Part shown: positions 23,970-35,200 of the stretch, piece after piece
How the letters are laid out: each line of letters opens with the position of its first letter
Numbering within the stretch: the first letter of the stretch is position 1
Source: Raphanus sativus
Taxonomy: Eukaryota > Streptophyta > Magnoliopsida > Brassicales > Brassicaceae
Assembly: GCF_000801105.2 (NCBI RefSeq)
Contig: NC_079515.1
Span: forward strand, 18,127,407-18,191,406
Reading direction: 5' to 3'
Length of the DNA: 64,000 nt
Made by a program: the position numbers and the translations under genes
Notes under the pieces: model-generated
Seen by the model: only the letters and a program-made list of their open reading frames with translations
The model's database searches: none
Told to the model about the DNA's origin: nothing

Positions 23970-24515
23970 GGGTTTTAGGGTAGTTGACGGCGCGGATTGG
24001 AACAGAGCTTGAGGGCGCGTTTGAAATCGGATTGATACGAGGTTTGCGGCGATGGATTCTTCACGTCAAGAGCTTCAATTTGATATATTACACGTCGTCT
24101 GGATCCTTACGGTTTGAGAGAACGAACGGTTTGAAGTCGTCGAATGAGTTTTAGAATTTCAGGGTTTTAGGTCACTTGACGGCGCGTCTTAGAATAGAGC
24201 GTGAGGGCGCGTCCGGAGTCAGATAGAGGCGAGGCCGACGGCGTTAGATTCTACTCGTCAAGAGCTTTAATTTGATATATTACTCGTCGTCTGGTTTCTC
24301 ATGGTTAAATAGATCGATCGATTTGAAGTTGTGCCGAAATTAGGGTTTTTAGGGTTACTGGCGGCGCGTATTGAAACAGAGCGTGAGGGAGCGTCTGAAA
24401 TCGGATTGACACGAGGTTTACGGCGTTGGTTTGGTTTCGTCGAGAGCTTCGATTTGATATGTGGCTCGTCGTCTGGATCCTTACGGTTGGAGAGATAGAG
24501 CGATTTTAAGATGCG
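23970..24515 (-). repeat. Three ~185-bp tandem repeats in copia leader
   Basis: Copies begin near 23970, 24162 and 24343. Each contains gggttttagg, a GGCGCG block, tgagggcgcgt or a variant, the core aagagcttcaatttgatat and a tcgtctgg block. They are GC-richer than the rest of the window. In the element's direction they lie between the primer site and the gag remnant, the untranslated leader where RNA packaging signals normally lie. Confidence 0.85.
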
Positions 24516-24552
24516 CCGTTTTTAGGTTTTTGGGTAGCTCGGGTTTTAGAGA

Positions 24553-24571
24553 ACGTATCGTGCTGATAACG
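24553..24571 (-). other. Copia primer binding site
   Basis: The minus strand directly inside the 5' LTR reads CGTTATCAGCACGATACG. It has the TATCAG core of the initiator-Met tRNA site used by plant copia elements, with a diverged remainder. The exact primer tRNA is an inference. Confidence 0.6.
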
Positions 24572-24770
24572 TGTTATGAAACTAAATAGGGAAACGTGTT
24601 TCTATTATTGATCTCGACCAGGGGTCTTACATATATATATATATATATATATACACATCAGATCGTGTTTATCCTAAGTGGATAAGTACAACAGTCAATA
24701 ATCATTATCTTCTGCGGTCGGTACGGTCCTGGTCGGTCCGGTTATGTCGATCACAATCTGGTACATAACA
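24572..24770 (-). repeat. Copia 5' LTR (right copy), 199 bp
   Basis: Matches the left LTR along its whole length, apart from a shorter TA repeat. It would contain the element's promoter; the TA tract is the only TATA-like sequence in it. Confidence 0.9.
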
Positions 24771-24775
24771 GAATG

Positions 24776-26106
24776 GGTTTCGGATCCATTTTCTTAGGAT
24801 CATGACTTATATTTTTATAAAATTTGGAAAAAAATTCAAGCATTAATGCATCAGATTTGAATTGGAAAAAATATACTAAAGGACTTTTTCAAAGAAAAAA
24901 TATATACTAAAGGCATGACCGGATTTTCCGCTGCCACCGCATATTGTGGTTGGTAACCGGTATTGGCATTTTATACAAATCATAAAAAATACTATAAGTA
25001 GCTTTGAACCTTTTTAAACTTTTTAAATTCAAAAGTTCGTAACAGTTAGTGGTTGCGATTCTAGAAAGATAAAAGTTTTCTTTTTTTAAAAGAAGAACAA
25101 TATAAAAATAAAATAGTCCATAAAAATTTTAAATTGTAATTAGTAGTATATTTTAATCTATATTATAAAATTAAAAAAATATATTTTTTATAATTTTTAA
25201 AAATTTAACAGTATAATTTTATAAATATTATTTTATATTAATTATAATATTATGAACTTTAATATTTTGTAATTATATAAAATATAATATTTTTATTTCT
25301 TATTTAACAATTGTTGTATTTGGTAGTTAATTAGTCATAAGCATCCTGTAAATATGGAAATTTCTAACTGTTATACCAATATATAAGTCTCTTCAAAATG
25401 TTTAAAACCGCAATAATATATTCTCGCAACGTCCGTAACAGCACCCGCAACATTGCAGTTACGCAAGTCAGTTTCTAATACTTTTTCGGATAGCCGTGAG
25501 GATCCGACAACCGAGGTCAACCGTCTAGTTCCATGAGGCTCACGGTGCTCCACGTATTTTTGCGATTTAACGCTAGCCCGATCGAATGACCACACGGGAT
25601 TTCGAAACCGGATCTGTATTATAATCGTAACTCCCTCCAAACCACTCCACCACCATATGGTTCAGTTTCTAATACTAACTCGATGATGATTTGATAATAA
25701 AAATATTTTGAGTTGATAAGCGACCTAGATTCAAAAATACATTACTATACTCCAAAGTGTAACTATGCGCTGCTTATGATCCATTTAAATATTTGAAGAC
25801 ATCATATATTTTCGATTTACACCTCTACTTAAGAAATTAGTCTGAGTTTTTTCATTGAATTAGAATATCCCATGTTAAAAAATTTCAAATTGATATTGCA
25901 AGACAAGTTAGATGGAATACTGAAAATTGGTGTAGCTTCTTCTTCCTCTCTGTAGTGTAGTTTATTTTTTTCTGCTAGTGTAATCTTCTGTTAAAAACTG
26001 AAAATTGGTATAAAATTTAATATCTTTACCAAAAAAAAAAAGAAAAAGAAATTTAGATGGAATACCTTCGTAGCTTTGCTGTGCCAAGGGCAGACCTAGT
26101 AAGGGA
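24776..26106. other. AT-rich DNA with GC-richer island, no gene
   Basis: Mostly AT-rich. 25420-25640 is much GC-richer and holds an 89-residue minus-strand open segment without recognisable motifs. The block at 24905-24970 (accggattttccgctgcc, ggttggtaaccgg) suggests another decayed element. Confidence 0.4.
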
Positions 26107-26111
26107 TGTAC

Positions 26112-27031
26112 TGATAGAACCGTATTTTATAAACTACGGATTATTGAATATTGTAAAGAATAAAAATGATAAAATTATACCAAAGAGTAAGAAAAGGATG
26201 ATACAACTGCAGATACGAGATATTATCTCTTTCCTTAACTCAAAATACGTCCCGTAGTGCGACGATTCGATAACGTAATAAGTCCCAGGATACAACTGCA
26301 AACAATCTTCTGAATTTGCGTCACTCTATCAGAAGTCTGGCGAAACTAGTTTTGTGTTGTACTCTCAGACACAAAATAAAAAATACTAACATATCTATTT
26401 TAAGTGGGAGAGAGTAACTTCTCTTTTTGAGAATTGTTCGTGTGTATTTAATTTACAATATGGAGAGTTGAATTATATAAGCTTCTTCCAAAGCCATAAC
26501 AAAAGAAAACGTATGCATTAATTATCATAATTAATTTGGACCTATGACTATCAAAGTCATGTAACGTTTCTTTGCTATCAATAAAAGATATAAATGATTC
26601 TTTAAATCACTGATTTAAGTTTGGTCAAACATATTAAAGAATATTAGATTAGACCAAAGCTTAAATCCAATCCCAATCCAAACCCGAATCAAATACCAAA
26701 CTTGGTTTAATTAATTTCAGTTTGATACATAAATATTTATTTGGGTATATCTTTTCACTACTATACCATAGTATAACCATTTTATTACTCCTCCATATTT
26801 TTATGTGGAACCATTTACTAGTTTTTAAACATAGTCAAATAGTTAAGTTTAAAGGCTTTTCAAGTCAATAATTTTGGACCAACATTTCTTATTCAAACGA
26901 ACTTTGTTTTTGACATATTAATACATTACCTCATAGTATTTGTCAAACATTTGGTTATTCCAACGAACGTCTTCGTCCGGAAACTTACCGAAAATGGTCT
27001 AAAACCATATCGTTAAAAACGAGTTCCAACA
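26112..27031 (-). mobile_element. Solo LTR, 920 bp (family A, copy 1)
   Basis: It starts TGATAGAACCG and ends GAGTTCCAACA on the plus strand, and is flanked by a perfect 5-bp duplication TGTAC (26107-26111 and 27032-27036). On the minus strand it begins TGTTGGAACTCG, the usual start of many plant LTRs, so minus orientation is assigned. There is no primer site, internal region or second LTR. The same sequence occurs at 51630-52537. Solo LTRs arise by recombination between the two LTRs of a full element. Confidence 0.88.
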
Positions 27032-27249
27032 TGTACTGGGTCATCCCAGTTCTAAATCTTCATTTTAATAAATAATTAAGGGTAATCAATTACAGTGTTT
27101 TTATCCTATTGTAAAATATAGTGAAAAGTTTATATATCTCTGGTTAAATAGAGTTTTAGATCTGCCTTCAAGGGCTACCTTTCTCTATATTACACTATCG
27201 ATTGAATATATGGATCTGGACGAAAAAGTGCCTTTCTCTATATTACACT

Positions 27250-27928
27250 TAGGGGTGGGCGTTCGGGTACCCGTTCGGGTTTAGATCGGGTATTTCAGTA
27301 TAGAGATATAAAACCCGTTCGAGTATTTCTATACTTCGGGTCGGATTCAGGTATTTTCAGTTTGGGTTTGATTATTTCGGATCGGGTTCGGATATTTAGA
27401 TTTTAAAAGAAATAAAAATATTTTTTCATTCTTTAAGTTTATTGTATTTTAAAAATATAGATTTCACTTAACTGATTTTTCTTTTTTTTATAGATTGAAT
27501 GATTAATAAATTTGGAAGTAACATTTCAAAAATAAAAATATTAATTTAGCTATTATTTTAAAACTTTGGATGTAACTTTTGTTAATACATAAAACAAAAA
27601 GTTTAACATACATTTTAAATGAATATCAAATTATTTTCTTCATAATTATATATATACTATATGGTCTTAAAGTATGTGTAACATCAATATAAATATTTTA
27701 AATAAAATGAGAGATGTAAATTAGAAAAATAAGGGTAAGTATACATATGTTCAGTTATCTTCGGATATCCATTCGGGTTCAGGTATTACCCTTTCGGGTT
27801 CGGATATCCAATCTCTCCTAACTTAATATCCGTTCGGATATTTTGTTATTTTGGTTCGGATTTCGGTTCGGGTTTTTCGGATCGGGTTCGGGTGCCACTT
27901 CGGATATTGGGTAAAGTGCCCACCCCTA
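27250..27928. mobile_element. Non-autonomous hAT element, 679 bp
   Basis: The perfect 8-bp duplication attacact occurs at 27242-27249 and 27929-27936. Terminal repeats are TAGGGGTGGGCGTTCGGG on the left and TAGGGGTGGGCACTTTACC on the right (inverted). The subterminal parts are dense in ttcgggt motifs on both sides, typical of this abundant plant hAT group, while the AT-rich middle has none. No transposase is present. Confidence 0.88.
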
Positions 27929-28323
27929 ATTACACTATAAGCATTTCTTCAAAAATCTTTCTTTTTAAAAAGTGGGAACTAAAGTTTTATTGGATTGTGC
28001 AATTGCATGATATTTTCGTCCAACAAATAGTCTATTTGTGTAGAAATTGGTATAAAATTATTAAAATGATAAAATAATCGTAACTGATAAAAGATATTTA
28101 TTTTTATTTTTAATTCTTAAAAGTATCTTAACTAAATTTTGATTAACTTTTATTACTATTATATATTTTCCTTTATTCATATATATTAAATTATTTTTAA
28201 TATCAAATGAATTTAAATGTATAGTATATATATTTGAGAAGGCTTTGGGCAACTAGATATATTTTCATATAAATGATATATATTTTTCTTCTTATGTATT
28301 CTATGTGTTCTCGGAATTATATT

Positions 28324-29950
28324 GGGAAAATTACCAGAACGGAACAAAAAAACAGCATGGTTGTCCCTTTAGTATAAAACTATTTTAGTCCATTTTATCT
28401 TTCTTTCACCTTTTTTATTTTTGAAAATTAATGAAATAAATAGTTCTGTGGATCAAAAAATTATAAAAACAAAACAAAAATAATAAAAACCCCATATACA
28501 AAAAGAAGTATTTTTGTTGAAAAACTTAATAAATAAAAAATTTAAATTACGTTTTACTAAAAGTATATTGCCTCTTCTACGAAAATTGGGCTAGTAGAAA
28601 ACGAATTCTAGATTGAACATGTTCATCTTTTTTTTTCTAGAACGAATAATCTACTTTTTATTAAAATTTTAAACAAGGGGAATGTGAATTATACTATTCG
28701 TAAAGATAGCAACTTTGATGTGGAATGCATGTTCTACGTTTATGAAGTTTTCTAAAGTTTCATGAATGCGAAATTTAGAATATACTCATACGTCTACCTG
28801 AGGTAGAAATTGGATTCACGATTTTTATCATTGTTCTAAAAAAGTAGAAGGTGCATTCTACGAATAAGAAAATATGTTTATTGCGAAATTAAGGAAATTT
28901 CAGTTAAGTAAATATTCTAAAAATATCCTTAAAATATTCTAACTTCCTAAAACGTGTTTTGATCGATTTGTTTTGTCTAAAAAATGATTTTGCATTTTCT
29001 TCTTCATAAATCTATGATATATCTCCATAATTTGTTTTGTGATTTTCATAAACTCTTGTTCTAATTTTTTTTAGTTTAATAAAACTAAAAATTTACAAAC
29101 ATTTTAAAATTTTTAAACTTTTTATAAAAATAAAACTTTGTAAACTTTTTTATAAAGTTTATTTAACGTTTTTACAAAAATTTTATTTTTATTTTTGTAA
29201 AGTTTACAAAGTTTATTTTTATTAAAGTTTTATTAATTTTTTTTTTGAAAGTTTACAAACGTTTTAAACCTTTTATAAAAATAAAACTTTCTAAAATGTT
29301 TTTTTATAAATTTTGTTTAAGTTTTTATTAAAAAAAATTGTAAAGTTTTATTTTTATTCTTATAAAGTTTACCAAGTTTATTTTATTAAAGTTTTATTAA
29401 AAAGTTTTTAAACTTTTATAAAAATAAAACTTTGTAAAACGTGTTTTTTATAAAGTTTATTTAATGTTTTTTAACTTTAAATTATTTTTATTTTTATAAA
29501 GTTTACAAATTTTATTTTTATTAAAAACTTTTTAAAAAGTTTTATTTGTATTTTCTCTTTTTAAGAGACTTTACTAGAGAAACTATATCAATTAACAATG
29601 GTTAGTTTTGGGACTATGGAGAAAATTATACTAAAAGGACAAGTAAATGATGGTTTTATACTATAGAGACAACCCTGCTAAAAAGTTTTTATAAAGTTTA
29701 TTTAATGTTTTTTAACTTTAAATTATTTTTATTTTTATAAAGTTTAAAAATTTTATTTTTATTAAAAACTTTTTAAAAAGTTTTATTTGTATTTTCTCTT
29801 TTTAAGAGACTTTACTAGAGAAACTAGATCAATTAACAATGGTTAGTTTTGGGACTATGAAGAAAATTATACTAAAAGGACAAGTAAATGATGGTTTTAT
29901 ATTATAGAGACAACCCTGCTAAAAATTTGTTCCGTTTTGGAAAATTTCCC
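28324..29950. mobile_element. Non-autonomous Mutator-like element, 1627 bp
   Basis: It is flanked by a perfect 9-bp duplication aattatatt (28315-28323 and 29951-29959). The terminal inverted repeats are about 65 bp: left GGGAAAATTACCAGAACGG, right inverted GGGAAATTTTCCAAAACGG, continuing through ggttgtc...tataaaac on both sides. The 9-bp duplication and long termini indicate the Mutator superfamily. The interior is AT-rich, with many tttataaaaataaaac and inverse motifs, and has no transposase. Confidence 0.88.
29444..29925. repeat. 241-bp tandem duplication at MULE right end
   Basis: The sequence from ttttataaagtttatttaat to gacaaccctgctaaaaa occurs twice with a constant offset of 241 bp and only a handful of differences. 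The duplicated unit includes part of the terminal inverted repeat, so the element has one and a half right ends. Confidence 0.88.
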
Positions 29951-30262
29951 AATTATATTCTATATAATAATTAAAATTATGATAAACTATTGTTTTTTTT
30001 TTGTGCAAATGTAAAAGTTTATATTAAGGTATTTCGTTTAAAAGAATTGTGGCAAGCCACTTATTACAAGAAGAGGGGGAAATTGCAGAAATAAAGATTG
30101 AAGAATTTATATAAGAGTGACTGAATTTATATAAGAGACTTTACTAGAGAAACTAGATGAATTAACAAACACATAAATTAAGAAACTAATCATAACAAAA
30201 ATATAGATGTATGTTTATATAATAAATTGACATTGCGCTTTTCATTATATTTCCTTCTCATT

Positions 30263-31256
30263 TTAATCAATTGACATGATACGATCTAGAATTGCTTTGT
30301 GTCTCCTATCATTTCGTTCACGCCAAATATAGTTGTGTCTCATGTCATTTCGTCCACCCCAAATATAGTAGGCGCACGAGAAGAAGGTAAGAACATCGTA
30401 TGATCCAGTCAGAAGCAGACTCAGCGTCGTATCCCAATCTGAATCAGGAGCAGACCCAAATAGATTACCCCCACCCCAATCCATAGTGAAAATATATGGA
30501 CATGAAAAAATAGGTGACTTTTTGTCTCATCCGGTTCTACATAAAATAAGAAGCCTTGGACCTGACCCGAACTCCGCATCCTAGATGATAAACGCATAGT
30601 GCGGGACTCTCTGGGGAAAACAAATCGCTTTACTCCATTGTACTCTAGGCCTGTAATGGCGTATCAGATGCCATGTTTCATCTGCCAAAAATCTGTCTTC
30701 AAAAACCTCTTCATCTTGTTTCCATAACACTCCATCTAAACCGTAAGGAACCAATTAAACTTGAGCAAGTTTCTCCATCTAGAATGTGAGGTACCAATTA
30801 AGCTTAAGCAAGTTCCTCCATCTAAACCGTGAGGAACCAATTAAGCTTAAGTTTAATCCATTCCATCTAGACCACGAGGAACCAATTAAGAAACTTCCGA
30901 TTAAGCAATTAAGAAAGTTCTTTTTTAGGGGCCAAAGCTTAAGCGACTTCCACCACATCCATGAACCAGTTGAACTATCCTTTATATCCCAAAACATCTC
31001 ATTGCACAGTAAATACTGTCTCACCCAAGAGTCCCAAAGAGAACTAGAGTTGGAAAAAATTCGCCATAAGAGCTTCAGAGCAAATACTGTACCCACCTCT
31101 CACACTTCTGATGCCAAATCCACCCTCTTCCTTAGGACAACATAAAACTTCCCATGCCACGTTTGCTTTACTAGTAATAATTGGGGAACCACTCCAGAGA
31201 AAAGCTGAGCACATACTTTCAATTTCTTCAATACAACCCTGAGGAAGAAAGAACAC
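30263..31256 (-). pseudogene. LINE ORF2 C-terminal zinc-binding part
   Basis: Broken segments carry motifs of the LINE ORF2 end: IEEIESMCSAFLWSGS with CCPKEEGGFGIRSV (31044-31256), then LKLLWRIFSNSSSLW...WVRQYLL and STGSWMWWKSLKL (30779-31096), and a tail with YYIWGGRNDMRH and IWRERNDRRH (30263-30484). The tail motif is present twice in a row, a local duplication. This part follows the reverse transcriptase in plant L1 elements and carries the zf-RVT region. Confidence 0.8.
30733..30890. repeat. ~47-bp tandem repeat inside LINE ORF2
   Basis: About four imperfect copies of tccatctaaaccgtgaggaa followed by ccaattaagctta. It interrupts the C-terminal part of ORF2, between the WWKSLKL motif and the tail. 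Confidence 0.85.
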
Positions 31257-31476
31257 TGAACTCCAAAAATTTGTGATGCTAGCTATGACTGATTTAATCA
31301 GTATCAGCCTCTTTGCAAATGATAGGGCCTTGCTCGTCTAGCAAAGAAACCAGTTTCTTATTTGTACAATCAATGCTCATGGTCTGACTTTGACATCAAA
31401 CCTTTGTTTCGAGGGGTAAACCAAGATACTTAATAGGGTGGACAGAAATCGACAACCATAGCAGTAGCTGCATTCT

Positions 31477-32472
31477 CTAGCCCTTGGTTTCCTCTACCCG
31501 TTGCAAACACAGCAGGTTTTGCCACATATCGTAGGCCAGAAATTCCAGCGAATCGATCAAAAACTTGAAGGGTGCCTTGGAGTGATGATGGACTTCCACC
31601 TTAAAGACCAGTATGTCATCGGCAAAACTAATATGGGAGAGTCGCACCTCTTGACATTGTGGGTGGGAACCGATGGTGCCTTTTAGGACTTTCCGATTGA
31701 GTAGCTTGGAAAATACATTGCTCACAACAACATAAATGTAGGGCGATAATGAACAGCTATGGCTGACTTCCCCGGCGCTTGAGAAAAACCCTCCAGCTCA
31801 CCATTTACCGAGACAGATAAACCTGCCGTGTCAATACACCACATTATCATAGCGATAAATAAATGTTGATAGTTTATTGCTCGCAAAGTTTCTTCAATAA
31901 AAACCCAGCCCACTGTGTCAAACTCCTTAGACATATCGAGCTTCATTGCTGTCATGGATAATATAGATAGCTTGTGATAATCCTTGATAAACCCAGCCCA
32001 CTGTAACCACCTTTCTACAAATGCACATTATTTCATCCATATAGCCTGAGGTAGAGTAGCCTTTAGTCTACTGTTAATGATCTTCGAAATCACCTTGTAT
32101 ATGAAGTTACAGCACGCTATGGACCTGAAATCTGACATCTTCTCAGCATCAGTAATCTTTGGAACCTAGGAGAGTAGAGTAACATTAACACTTTGAGGCA
32201 TGAACCCAAAAAGGAAAAATAATTGAAGGGCTGTAACAAAATCCATCCCAATAACCTGACATGCTGACTTGTAAAACTCCATATATATGATAACTGTCTT
32301 GCCCAGCTGCTTTGTTAGTCGTCATAGAGAACGAGACCTCCCTAATCTCCTCCACCTGAACTGGCCTCACCAGCAGAGCAGCATCTTCCCTTGAGCACTG
32401 ATAGTCAAAAAGGTCAGTAAGCTCCTCCTGAGATACCTCGGACAGACCTTGGTGATGTACATTCAGAAACAT
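31477..32472 (-). pseudogene. LINE reverse transcriptase remnant
   Basis: In order: VEEIREVSFSMTTNKAAGQD (32185-32472), matching the L1 'N.APGPDGF' block; KLDMSKEFDTVGWVFIEETL (31722-31955), matching the 'KAYD.V.W.F' block; and VRLSHISFADDILVF (31477-31725), whose FADD box at about 31615-31626 holds two catalytic aspartates. The GPDGF motif is altered to GQD. Frame changes separate the three pieces. Confidence 0.85.
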
Positions 32473-33099
32473 CTCGAAATGCTGAGCTGCATCACACTTA
32501 ATATGGCGAGGATTAGTAAAAATTATGTCATCATCTGTTAGAACACATCTAATTCTGTTCTTAAGTTTCGAGTCTGTGTGACCTTGTGGTAAAACATGGA
32601 GTTGTGGTCTCCTAGGTAAAACATGGAGTTACACCCTAGATTTCTGGTAAAAAAATTATCTTCAATTAATACCGGAAATATGGCGCTAGTGTTCCCAATC
32701 ATCTGAAGCTTCAAATGAAGAGGCTTGGGGATTCTGCATCTCATGTGTGTGTTTCTCACAGAGATATTCAAAAGTCAGCTTTACTCATCCTGACATGTCC
32801 CAAAACAATCCTTGTTGGGTCCTCGCATCATAATTTTTAGAGATTTAAGCTTAGTATAAAATCTCTCTAAAGCAGACTGAGAGTGATATAATGGTTCAGT
32901 CTCATTCCGGACTTTAAAAACTTCATTTAGAAATTTTAGATGGGCAGTTGTATGATTAAAAAACTTGAAAGGGTTCCTATTACCCTCTGGCACAGCTCTA
33001 AGCAGAGTTTGCATCCTCATGTGATATGAAACTCCTCCGGACACAAAAGTGGTGAAAGACTGTGGAAATCCATTTATCCACCAAATGTTAACCATGTCA

Positions 33100-33695
33100 C
33101 GATCTAACTTCTTACTGATGGGTTATCATCTTGACAGTTTGTCCATGTAAAGTTGGGACCAAACTGAGGTAAATCTATAAAATCACAACATCTTACAGCA
33201 TTTTGAAATTCTTTCGATCGCATTCCTATCGGCCCTGGTCTCCGTGAACCGAGAATGCTCCTGCCCAGAAAAAGCCACGTTGAAATCTCCATGTATAATT
33301 CAAGGATTAGTAGTTCATGCCACTGAACTAGAAATCATCTCCATATCCTTCCATAGATCTCGCCTCTCAGTGGCACTATTAGACACATACACAAAAGAAC
33401 AAAGAAAAATATCACCAGAGGACTTGAACTGCACCCATAACGTAATCATTTGAGAACTCATGAGACTGGACATGTCTCCACATCATCTGACCAGCAAATC
33501 TATATCCTTCACAATCCACAACAACTCCAACCCGGAAAGGTAACGTCAAATATCTTCTGAAAATTTTCTTATTGCACTCTAGTCTCAATCACACATCCTA
33601 TAGACAACTTAGCAGCTTTAACCCAATTAATACTAAACTGCCTTTTGTTTACGTGGTATATTGAACCCACGCATGTTCCAAGCAAAGATATGTGA
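33100..33695 (-). pseudogene. LINE endonuclease remnant
   Basis: Minus-strand reading starts near 33690 with FAWNMRGFN.PRKQKAV, the normal ORF2 start. It continues WVQFKSSGDIFLCSFVCVSN, then IIHGDFNVAFSG around 33250-33300, and CCDFIDLPQFGPNFTWTN (33104-33292). This is the apurinic-type endonuclease that nicks target DNA, and the GDFN motif is visible. The reading requires crossing several stops and at least one frame change. Confidence 0.8.
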
Positions 33696-33846
33696 CATCA
33701 GTGCCTCCTGTTGGAAGCTTTCTTTGGATAGTGATGCACTCTATGAATTTGAACTACTGCGTGGACCAAGCCTCTGGAGTTTGTAGTAAGATTCTTAAAG
33801 CCTATCCCTTTGAGACACTGAGAAGAGTTTTGCTTGCTGACCACCA

Positions 33847-35150
33847 CTATAGTTTTCTTGGTAACACAACTTCCAAAACATTCACCTCCTTATTCACTAC
33901 TTCCAGATCCTCATATATAACTTCTTCCACCCTATCATCTTTCTCAATCTCGCCTTCTTCCCGAATGTCTTGAAGTACCTGAAAACCATTCTGTGATAAG
34001 CAAAAACTGGACCCCAGGCCAGCCTTTGAAGAGCAGTGGTCACACTTTAGAGATGGAACCAGACTTTCTTTATCACTCTGATTCTCAGGATGAGAACTTT
34101 TCTGTAAAGTCTCTTCTCCAAATAATGTGTTTGAGCCTTCCCCAACAGTCTTCATTGACAAGGACTCCAAATCCTCCATTAACTTTGAGAAGATGTCACG
34201 TCCCGACTTTTCTGACACGGCCTTGGTAGAGAAACCTTCAAGAACTACCTTGTCTGTCTCCAGAGCAGGTAAACCCAACTATTGTTTCCTGCTCAAGATA
34301 ACAACTGACTTATGAGATGGGCACTCCTTATCCAGATGACCTCACTTAGAGCGCAAGTAACATCTAAAAGGAAGCTAAGGGTAGCCGACAGTAACCTTTG
34401 CATCTGACCCATCACATCCTTTGAAGCTAATCAAATTTGGTAGTGGCTTAGCTAAGTCTACATCCACCAAGGCTCTCGCTACATCCATACCTACACAATG
34501 CTCCGTGTTTAGGTGTTGTTTAATGAACTTCCCAGCAGTGCGAGAGAGAAAGCTTAACCATTTTTTGGAGTAGATATAACCCGGAACATTCCCCATATCC
34601 ACCTACAATGGTATCGCTGAAAGGTGTGGGGGCGCCTGAGCAGTTCCCTGATTCCATTTCCCCAGCATTAGTGGCACATCAGCGATATGCCAAAACTTCC
34701 TCTTTAGAACTCTACTTCGAAATCCAGCATCATCAATTCTGAACAAGTCTGTTATCTTTCCAATGAACTGCACATCTATCTTCAAGCTCTTACACATGAC
34801 TGTCCAAATACGATTCACTGTGGATTAAATTGAACCAATGCGTGTAGCTCCATTCATGAGGTAGCCAACAATAAACTTTGCCACAGAGGTTCTATATCAA
34901 CCATTAACTCCACCGGTACCTCGACTTCTGCAACACCATCGTGGACCACAAAACTTGGTAGATTCAGTATTTTTATGATCATTTCAGGGCAAGATAAAAA
35001 AAAGAACGAAGAATTAAAAGAAAAGAATGGTTCCCCCGAAAAAACCACCAAATGGGAACTCCACTGACTCAACCGTAATAAGAGGTGTCAGTGATGAATC
35101 CCCAGCTGTCTCTCCAGCACCTGTTCGAAGCCATCACCTTTAATTCACGC
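33847..35150 (-). pseudogene. LINE ORF1 (DUF4283-like, RNA-binding) remnant
   Basis: Segments in minus-strand order: MASNRCWRDSWGF near 35.13 kb; MIIKILNLPSFVVHDGVAEV (34854-35072); NRIWTVMCKSLKIDVQFIG (34603-34818); MGNVPGYIYSKKWLSFLSR with ARALVDVDLAKPLPNLISF (34375-34602); and an acidic C-terminus (33847-34278). This is the DUF4283/zinc-knuckle ORF1 of Brassicaceae L1 elements, which coats the element RNA. The knuckle near 34.33-34.38 kb is disrupted by stops. Confidence 0.8.
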
Positions 35151-35200
35151 TTCTCCAAGTCTCACAGATGAGAGACACCATCAATTCTAAAAGCTTTGTT

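Larger units (their letters stand above)
18897..24770 (-). mobile_element. Ty1/copia retrotransposon, recent insertion, dead pol
   Basis: It is flanked by a perfect 5-bp duplication GAATG (18892-18896 and 24771-24775). The two LTRs begin TGTTATG and end CATAACA. Transcription runs on the minus strand: a polypurine tract AAGGGGGAG abuts the 3' LTR and a TTATCAGCACGA-type primer site abuts the 5' LTR. In order from 24.5 kb downwards come a repeated leader, decayed gag/integrase, reverse transcriptase (about 20.28-20.54 kb) and RNase H end (19.26-19.50 kb). Pol carries many stops and frame changes; the longest open segment is about 80 residues. The copia assignment rests on IYVGYE, KEIYS.VVDATT and FTKSHAASTF motifs. 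At 5.87 kb it is somewhat longer than a typical copia element of about 5 kb. Confidence 0.9.
29993..35200 (-). mobile_element. Near full-length L1-type LINE, inactive
   Basis: Minus-strand order from right to left: ORF1 (about 35.15-33.85 kb), endonuclease (33.69-33.10 kb), reverse transcriptase (about 32.5-31.5 kb), a zinc-binding C-terminal part (31.3-30.3 kb), a 3' untranslated part ending ...ttttacatttgcac, and a poly(A) run (T10 on the plus strand at 29993-30002). Translations are broken by many stops and frame changes. At about 5.2 kb it is close to full length for a plant L1. I found no target duplication. Confidence 0.85.
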
